Shown here piece by piece: positions 59,939 through 64,000 of a stretch of DNA of 64,000 bases. The stretch's first letter is position 1. Every line of letters begins with the position of its first letter. A model generated the notes under the pieces. The model searched no databases and was not told where the DNA came from. It was given only the letters and a program-made list of their open reading frames with translations. The stretch is from Accumulibacter sp. (GTDB lineage Bacteria > Pseudomonadota > Gammaproteobacteria > Burkholderiales > Rhodocyclaceae), in assembly GCA_024235695.1 (NCBI GenBank), contig JACKLX010000002.1, positions 62,001 through 126,000 on the forward strand. The letters run 5' to 3'. The translations under genes and the position numbers were made by a program.

Positions 59939-61408
59939 TTGATCAGATCGACGTGCGCCGCAACCTTTCTGGCTCTCGCGTTATCACTCGCTCCTTGCCC
60001 ATCGCTGCCGGCCGACGAATTGCCCGAGCTTGGCGATGCGGCGCGCGCCGATCTTTCGCCCCAGCTCGAACGCAAGATCGGCCAGCGCATCTTCAACGAT
60101 ATCCGCCTGCACGAGGCCAGCTACGTCGACGACCCGGAGATCAATGACTACGTTAACCTGTTGGGAGGGCGGCTGGTGGCTGCCAGCTCGGGTCCGGCCG
60201 GCAGTTTCCAGTTTTTTGTCATTCGTGACAACACGATCAATGCCTTTGCCATGTTCGGCGGCTTCATCGGTGTGAACACCGGCACGCTGCTGACGGCGCA
60301 ATCGGAGTCCGAGCTGGCGGGAGTGCTTGCGCACGAAATCGCACATGTCACGCAGAGTCATCTGGCCCGACAGATGGCTCGGGAAAAACAGCATTCGATC
60401 GCAACCATGATTGCCATGGCGGTGGGCGTCCTCGCTGCACGTTCCAATTCGCAGGTGGCGAGCGCGGCGATCGCCTCGGCGCAGGCTGGGTCGGTTCAGG
60501 CACAATTGGCCTACAGCCGGGATTTCGAGCGCGAGGCCGATCGTTTCGGCTTTCAGACAATGGTCAAGGCCGGTTACGACGCGCACGGGATGGGCGATTT
60601 CTTCGGTCGCATGCAGCAGGCGGGGCGAGTGTATGAGAACAACGCGCCGGTCTACATGCGATCGCATCCGCTGACGGTCGACAGGATCACCGACATGGAG
60701 AGCCGCGCGCAGAACGCTTCGTATCGACAGGTCGCCGACAGCCTTGACTTCCACCTGGTGCGGGCCAAGTTGCGGGTGCAGGCGGGTACGCCCGGCGAGG
60801 CGGTCAGCGAGTTTGGCAGACAACTGCGCGAAAAGAAATATGTCTCGGAAGCGGCCACCCGCTATGGTCTGGCGTACGCGCTGTTGAAGACCAAGGACGT
60901 CGCGGCGGCGCAGAAGGAAGTTGATGCCCTGCTGGCGCTCAAGCTGTCGTCACCAATGATCGCCGGACTGGCCGCCGAGACCAGGGCTGCCGCTGGTGAT
61001 CGTACGGGTGCGCTGAACATCTATCGCAATGCCTTGCAGCGCTATCCGCAGTCGAAAGCCCTGGTCTACGCCTACGCCGAAGCGCTGCTTGCGGCGCGGC
61101 AATACGAGCAGGGCTTGCGCTTTCTTGACTCGCAACTGCAGCTCTACAGTTCGGACGACCAGCTCTACAGGCTGCAGGCCAAGACCTTCGCTGCGCTTGG
61201 CAAGCGCCTGCAACAACACCGTGCGCAAGCCGAGGCCTATCTCCTGCTCGGGCAACTCGGCGCCGCCGTCGAACAGCTGCAGTTCGCCCAACAGTCAGGC
61301 GACGGCAACTTCTTCGAACAGTCGGAGGTGGACGCGCGTCTGCGCGAATTGCGCAAGCTGCAGATGGAAGAGGCGAAGGAAAAGAAAAATGGCGGGTGGA
61401 ATGGTTAG
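59939..61408 (+). CDS. bepA: BepA/YfgC-like periplasmic M48 metalloprotease with TPR repeats
   Basis: A 489-residue exported protease. A signal peptide (FLALALSLAPCPSLPA) precedes an M48 peptidase domain with HEIAH near residue 133 and the third zinc ligand in FEREADRFGF, followed by TPR-like helices (about 260-480, AGDRTGALNIYRNALQRYPQ). BepA-type proteins degrade stalled LptD and BAM substrates. It starts with TTG at 59939 with GGAGG eight bases upstream. It is 35 bp before the TusA-like gene. Confidence 0.9.
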   Translation: MIRSTCAATFLALALSLAPCPSLPADELPELGDAARADLSPQLERKIGQRIFNDIRLHEASYVDDPEINDYVNLLGGRLVAASSGPAGSFQFFVIRDNTINAFAMFGGFIGVNTGTLLTAQSESELAGVLAHEIAHVTQSHLARQMAREKQHSIATMIAMAVGVLAARSNSQVASAAIASAQAGSVQAQLAYSRDFEREADRFGFQTMVKAGYDAHGMGDFFGRMQQAGRVYENNAPVYMRSHPLTVDRITDMESRAQNASYRQVADSLDFHLVRAKLRVQAGTPGEAVSEFGRQLREKKYVSEAATRYGLAYALLKTKDVAAAQKEVDALLALKLSSPMIAGLAAETRAAAGDRTGALNIYRNALQRYPQSKALVYAYAEALLAARQYEQGLRFLDSQLQLYSSDDQLYRLQAKTFAALGKRLQQHRAQAEAYLLLGQLGAAVEQLQFAQQSGDGNFFEQSEVDARLRELRKLQMEEAKEKKNGGWNG

Positions 61409-61443
61409 AATACGCGCTCAGTTTCACTGTGGACCCGACCAAC

Positions 61444-61686
61444 ATGCATTTCGACCGAGAACTCGACGTCAAGGGGCTGAACTGCCCGCTACCGATCCTG
61501 CGCACGAAGAAGGCGCTGTCCGAGATGTCACCTGGAGAAGTGCTGCACGTGCTGGCCACCGACCCGGGTTCGGTCAAGGACTTTCAGGCCTTCGCCAGGC
61601 AGACCGGCAATGAACTGCTGTCCGGCGCAGACCTGAATCAGGCACTGCCGACCGCGATCTTCGAGTTCTACCTCAAACGCAAGTAG
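61444..61686 (+). CDS. tusA: TusA/SirA-family sulfur carrier protein
   Basis: An 80-residue TusA-family protein with the sulfur-accepting Cys in the CPxP motif (VKGLNCPLPILRTKKAL). These carriers pass persulfide sulfur in tRNA thiolation and other sulfur transfers. ATG at 61444 gives the full fold; an upstream in-frame start (61396) would add 16 unconserved residues. It is 35 bp after the bepA stop. Which sulfur pathway it serves is not shown here. Confidence 0.88.
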   Translation: MHFDRELDVKGLNCPLPILRTKKALSEMSPGEVLHVLATDPGSVKDFQAFARQTGNELLSGADLNQALPTAIFEFYLKRK

Positions 61687-61767
61687 CCGGGGCCTTGTTG
61701 CGCTGCGAGGGGCGGGAGTCAGCGACGCGGTCTGGCCGCTGTCGCGCCCGCCGCGAGGTTTCCGGTG

Positions 61768-63546
61768 ATGTCTGACGGTGCTCGGTTCGCGCTGTTTGAC
61801 GGTGATGGCGGCGGCGCCCTGTTGCTTACCGAACCGCAACAGTCTCTCCCCGGCGAGCACTCCAGCGGTCCGCTGGCGGTTTTCCAGGCGATTGAAGCCG
61901 CGCAGGCTGCCGGGCAATGGGTGGCTCTGGCGGCCGATTACGAGCTTGGCGCGAGTTTCGAGCCGGCTGTGACGCCGCCGTCGCGCGGCCGGCCGGTGCT
62001 GCGGGCCTGGGCGTTTGGCAGGAGCCGATGGCTTGATTCGTCGGCTCTTCGTACCTTTCTGGCCGAGCAGCTGGAGGCGTTGCCCGAGCATCAGCGATTG
62101 GCCGGAATCGCCGAGTTGTCGAACGGCGTCGATGCGCCGAAGTTCGCCGCGCAGGTCAGCGAGATTCGTCGCTGGATCGCCGATGGTGATTGCTACCAGA
62201 TCAATCTCACTTTTCCGTTGACCTTCCGGATCTATGGTCACCCGCTGGCGCTCTATGCCGCACTTCGCGAACGACAACCGGTTCGCTACGGTGGCTACCT
62301 GCGCGCCGGTGAGGAGACCATCCTGTCGTTCTCGCCGGAGTTGTTTTTCCAGCGCACGGGGTCGCGCGTGCTGGCACGGCCGATGAAGGGGACGGCAGCA
62401 CGCGGCGAAACGCCGGCGGAGGATCAGGCCAACCGCGCCGCCTTGCTGGCGTCGGCGAAGGAGCGGGCCGAGAACGTGATGATCGTCGACCTGCTGCGCA
62501 ACGACCTCGGGCGCTTGGCGCAGCCGGGCAAGGTGTCCGTCGAAGCACTGTGCGAAGTGGAGGCTTACCCGACCCTGTGGCAGATGGTGTCTACGGTCGC
62601 CGCGGATTTGCCGGGGGTGCCCCTGGCAAACCTCTTTGGCGCGCTGTTTCCCTGCGGTTCGATTACCGGCGCGCCGAAGATTCGTGCCATGCAGCGGATT
62701 GGTGAACTCGAGGGCGCGTCGCGTGGGCTGTATACCGGCAGTCTGGGGTGGTTGTCACCGGGCGGTGACTGCCGCTTCAACGTCGCCATCCGCAGCGTCG
62801 AAGTCGGCCCGCACCAGCGGGGTACTCTCGGCGTGGGCAGCGGCATCGTGATCGACGCCGAACCGGCGCGCGAGTACGCGGAGTGCCTGTTGAAAGCGAG
62901 TTTCCTGACCGCCTTCGATCCGGGATTCGAACTGCTCGAAACCCTGCGCCTGGAAGACGGCGAGTATCCGCTGCTGTCCTTGCACCTCGAACGCCTGCAG
63001 GATTCGGCCCGCCACCTGGGCTTTCGCTGTTCGCTTGCGGCAGTGTCGTCGGTGCTGGCGGAGGAAGCGGCTGCGCGGCAGGCGGGGCTCCATCGCGTGC
63101 GCCTGACGCTGGCGCACGATGGCCGTTGCGCAGCGCAGGTGTCGCCCCTGGCAAACCATCCGGCGTCGACCGGCTGCGTCGTGCTGGCGGCCGAAAGGCT
63201 GCCCGCCGATGACTACCTCCGGGCTTACAAGACGACGGCGCGCGCCCGCTACGATCGCGCTCTGGCGGCAGTGGCGGCGCGGCCCGAGGTGTTCGACGTG
63301 ATCTTCCTGAATAGTCGTGGGGAAGTCTGCGAAGGTGCGCGCAGCAACGTTTTCGTCGAGCGCGATGGGGTCCTGCTGACGCCGCCAGCGGCCTGTGGTC
63401 TGCTGCCGGGCGTCATGCGCCGCCGCCTGCTTGAATCGGGGCGTGCCGTCGAAAAGATACTGTGTCGCGAGGACTTGCGGCAGGCGCCGGCGCTGTATGT
63501 CGGCAACGCATTGCGCGGCCTGATGCCGGTGCGTCTCGTGCAGTGA
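61768..63546 (+). CDS. pabB: PabB-PabC fusion: aminodeoxychorismate synthase component I with aminodeoxychorismate lyase domain
   Basis: A 592-residue fusion for p-aminobenzoate (folate) synthesis. The chorismate-binding domain (about 90-355) has SNGVDAPKFAAQVSEIRRWI, ARPMKGTAARGETP, MIVDLLRNDLGR and the catalytic CGSITGAPK. The C-terminal part (about 370-592) is a class IV aminotransferase-like domain with the candidate PLP lysine in AYKTTARARYD and NSRGEVCEGARSNVF, expected to release pyruvate from aminodeoxychorismate. ATG at 61768 is used over a GTG one codon earlier. The glutaminase subunit PabA is not in the window. Confidence 0.93.
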   Translation: MSDGARFALFDGDGGGALLLTEPQQSLPGEHSSGPLAVFQAIEAAQAAGQWVALAADYELGASFEPAVTPPSRGRPVLRAWAFGRSRWLDSSALRTFLAEQLEALPEHQRLAGIAELSNGVDAPKFAAQVSEIRRWIADGDCYQINLTFPLTFRIYGHPLALYAALRERQPVRYGGYLRAGEETILSFSPELFFQRTGSRVLARPMKGTAARGETPAEDQANRAALLASAKERAENVMIVDLLRNDLGRLAQPGKVSVEALCEVEAYPTLWQMVSTVAADLPGVPLANLFGALFPCGSITGAPKIRAMQRIGELEGASRGLYTGSLGWLSPGGDCRFNVAIRSVEVGPHQRGTLGVGSGIVIDAEPAREYAECLLKASFLTAFDPGFELLETLRLEDGEYPLLSLHLERLQDSARHLGFRCSLAAVSSVLAEEAAARQAGLHRVRLTLAHDGRCAAQVSPLANHPASTGCVVLAAERLPADDYLRAYKTTARARYDRALAAVAARPEVFDVIFLNSRGEVCEGARSNVFVERDGVLLTPPAACGLLPGVMRRRLLESGRAVEKILCREDLRQAPALYVGNALRGLMPVRLVQ

Positions 63547-63555
63547 CTTGTCCGG

Positions 63556-63596
63556 CCCGTCGGAACGACGGGTGATCAGCAGGCGCCCCGCGGGGC
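63556..63596. terminator. Paired hairpins between convergent pabB and valS
   Basis: CCCGTCG/CGACGGG (63556-63572, 3-nt loop) followed by the 12-bp palindrome GCCCCGCGGGGC (63585-63596). There is no T-run on either strand, so this is a possible bidirectional terminator only. Confidence 0.4.
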
Positions 63597-63621
63597 CACG
63601 GTCCGCAGCTGCTGTCGATGC

Positions 63622-64000
63622 CTATCCGCGGTTCAGGCGTTGGCGTTGTGGTTCCAGTTTATCGAGCGTGGCGACGAAGTCCTCGAGCCGCCTGGTCTCC
63701 TGAGCGACCACTGCCGCCGGTGCGCGGGCGACGAATTTCTCGTTGGCGAGCTTCGCTCTGGCCTTGCCGATCTCGGCCAGCAAGCGGGCGATTTCCTTGT
63801 CGAGCCGTTCGCTTTCGACGCCAATGTCGATCTCGATCTGCAGCATCAGCTTCGTCTCGCCGACGATCGCGACTGGCGCGCTGGCGTCGGCGGGAAGGTC
63901 GTCGACGATCGCCATCTCGGAAAGCTTGCAGAGCGGCTTGAGATAGGCGGCGAAGCCAGCAAGCGAGGCACTGTCTCCACTGGCCAGCAGTGGTACCCGC
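63622..64000 (-). CDS. valS: Valyl-tRNA synthetase, C-terminal end (truncated by window end)
   Basis: About 125 residues of the C-terminus; the frame stays open to the last base, so the catalytic part is beyond the window. The tail is the typical ValS domain: a beta segment (VAIVGETKLMLQIEIDIG) followed by a coiled-coil hairpin (ERLDKEIARLLAEIGKARAKL, then ETRRLEDFVATLDKLEP) that contacts tRNA-Val, with KFVARAPAAVV between, a known ValS block. It is convergent with the pabB fusion. Confidence 0.9.
   Translation of the reverse strand, partial: RVPLLASGDSASLAGFAAYLKPLCKLSEMAIVDDLPADASAPVAIVGETKLMLQIEIDIGVESERLDKEIARLLAEIGKARAKLANEKFVARAPAAVVAQETRRLEDFVATLDKLEPQRQRLNRG

Overview
The window is about 64 kb of GC-rich, densely coded chromosomal DNA from a Gram-negative bacterium. 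Gene content and order (pilS-pilR-ampD, hemA-prfA-prmC-grxD, hemC-hemD-hemX-hemY, dusB-fis-purH-purD-hemF, minCDE, amgK-murU-pepP-ubiH divergent from lptD-surA-pdxA-ksgA, clpS-clpA) fit a betaproteobacterium. I infer a member of the Rhodocyclales (Candidatus Accumulibacter / Dechloromonas type); this comes from reading proteins and synteny, not from a search. I saw no tRNA, rRNA, insertion sequence, prophage or CRISPR array. Nearly all of the window is core housekeeping DNA.

Layout. 1-2529: end of pilS, then pilR and ampD. 2591-8364: an aminotransferase, then GTP-dependent PEP carboxykinase and malic enzyme transcribed divergently from a 365-bp gap, a gluconeogenic/anaplerotic node. 8472-10824: a patatin-like phospholipase and a PBP7-type peptidase, closed by a strong terminator. 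11040-15567: a small phosphate-binding-protein-like periplasmic protein, a porin-like outer-membrane protein and a membrane GGDEF/EAL protein; this looks like an envelope-to-c-di-GMP sensory cassette and is the most intriguing locus. 15674-19403: hemA, prfA, prmC, grxD. 19449-22798: an AhpD-like protein, a Ser/Thr kinase with a cyclic-nucleotide-binding-like domain, and argH. 22860-25463: an AlgZ/AlgR-type two-component pair and a diheme cytochrome c4. 25872-30176: hemCDXY. 30259-35515 (minus): dusB, fis, purH, purD, hemF. 35717-37738 (minus): minCDE. 37899-42079 (minus): amgK, murU, pepP, ubiH. 42194-48249: lptD, surA, pdxA, ksgA. 48297-50072 (minus): xth, a Crp/Fnr regulator and a DUF2892 membrane protein, with a palindromic operator candidate between the last two. 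50221-54444 (minus): an RND pump and its adaptor. 54765-58719 (minus): clpS, clpA, an RraA-like protein and an ankyrin protein. 58980-64000: cold-shock protein, moaC (minus), a BepA-like protease, TusA-like protein, a PabB-PabC fusion, and the 3' end of valS (minus).

How the genes work together. Five tetrapyrrole genes (hemA, hemC, hemD, hemX, hemF) plus hemY lie within 15 kb. AmpD, AmgK and MurU belong to one peptidoglycan-recycling route. LptD and SurA (outer-membrane assembly) with a BepA-like protease cover envelope biogenesis. Several promoters that I can place have an extended -10 (TGnTAnAAT) before hemA, hemC and lptD. Start codons were adjusted where an upstream frame was open but unsupported (lptD, pilR, ampD, pdxA, crp-like gene, cold-shock gene and others); the reasons are given per entry.
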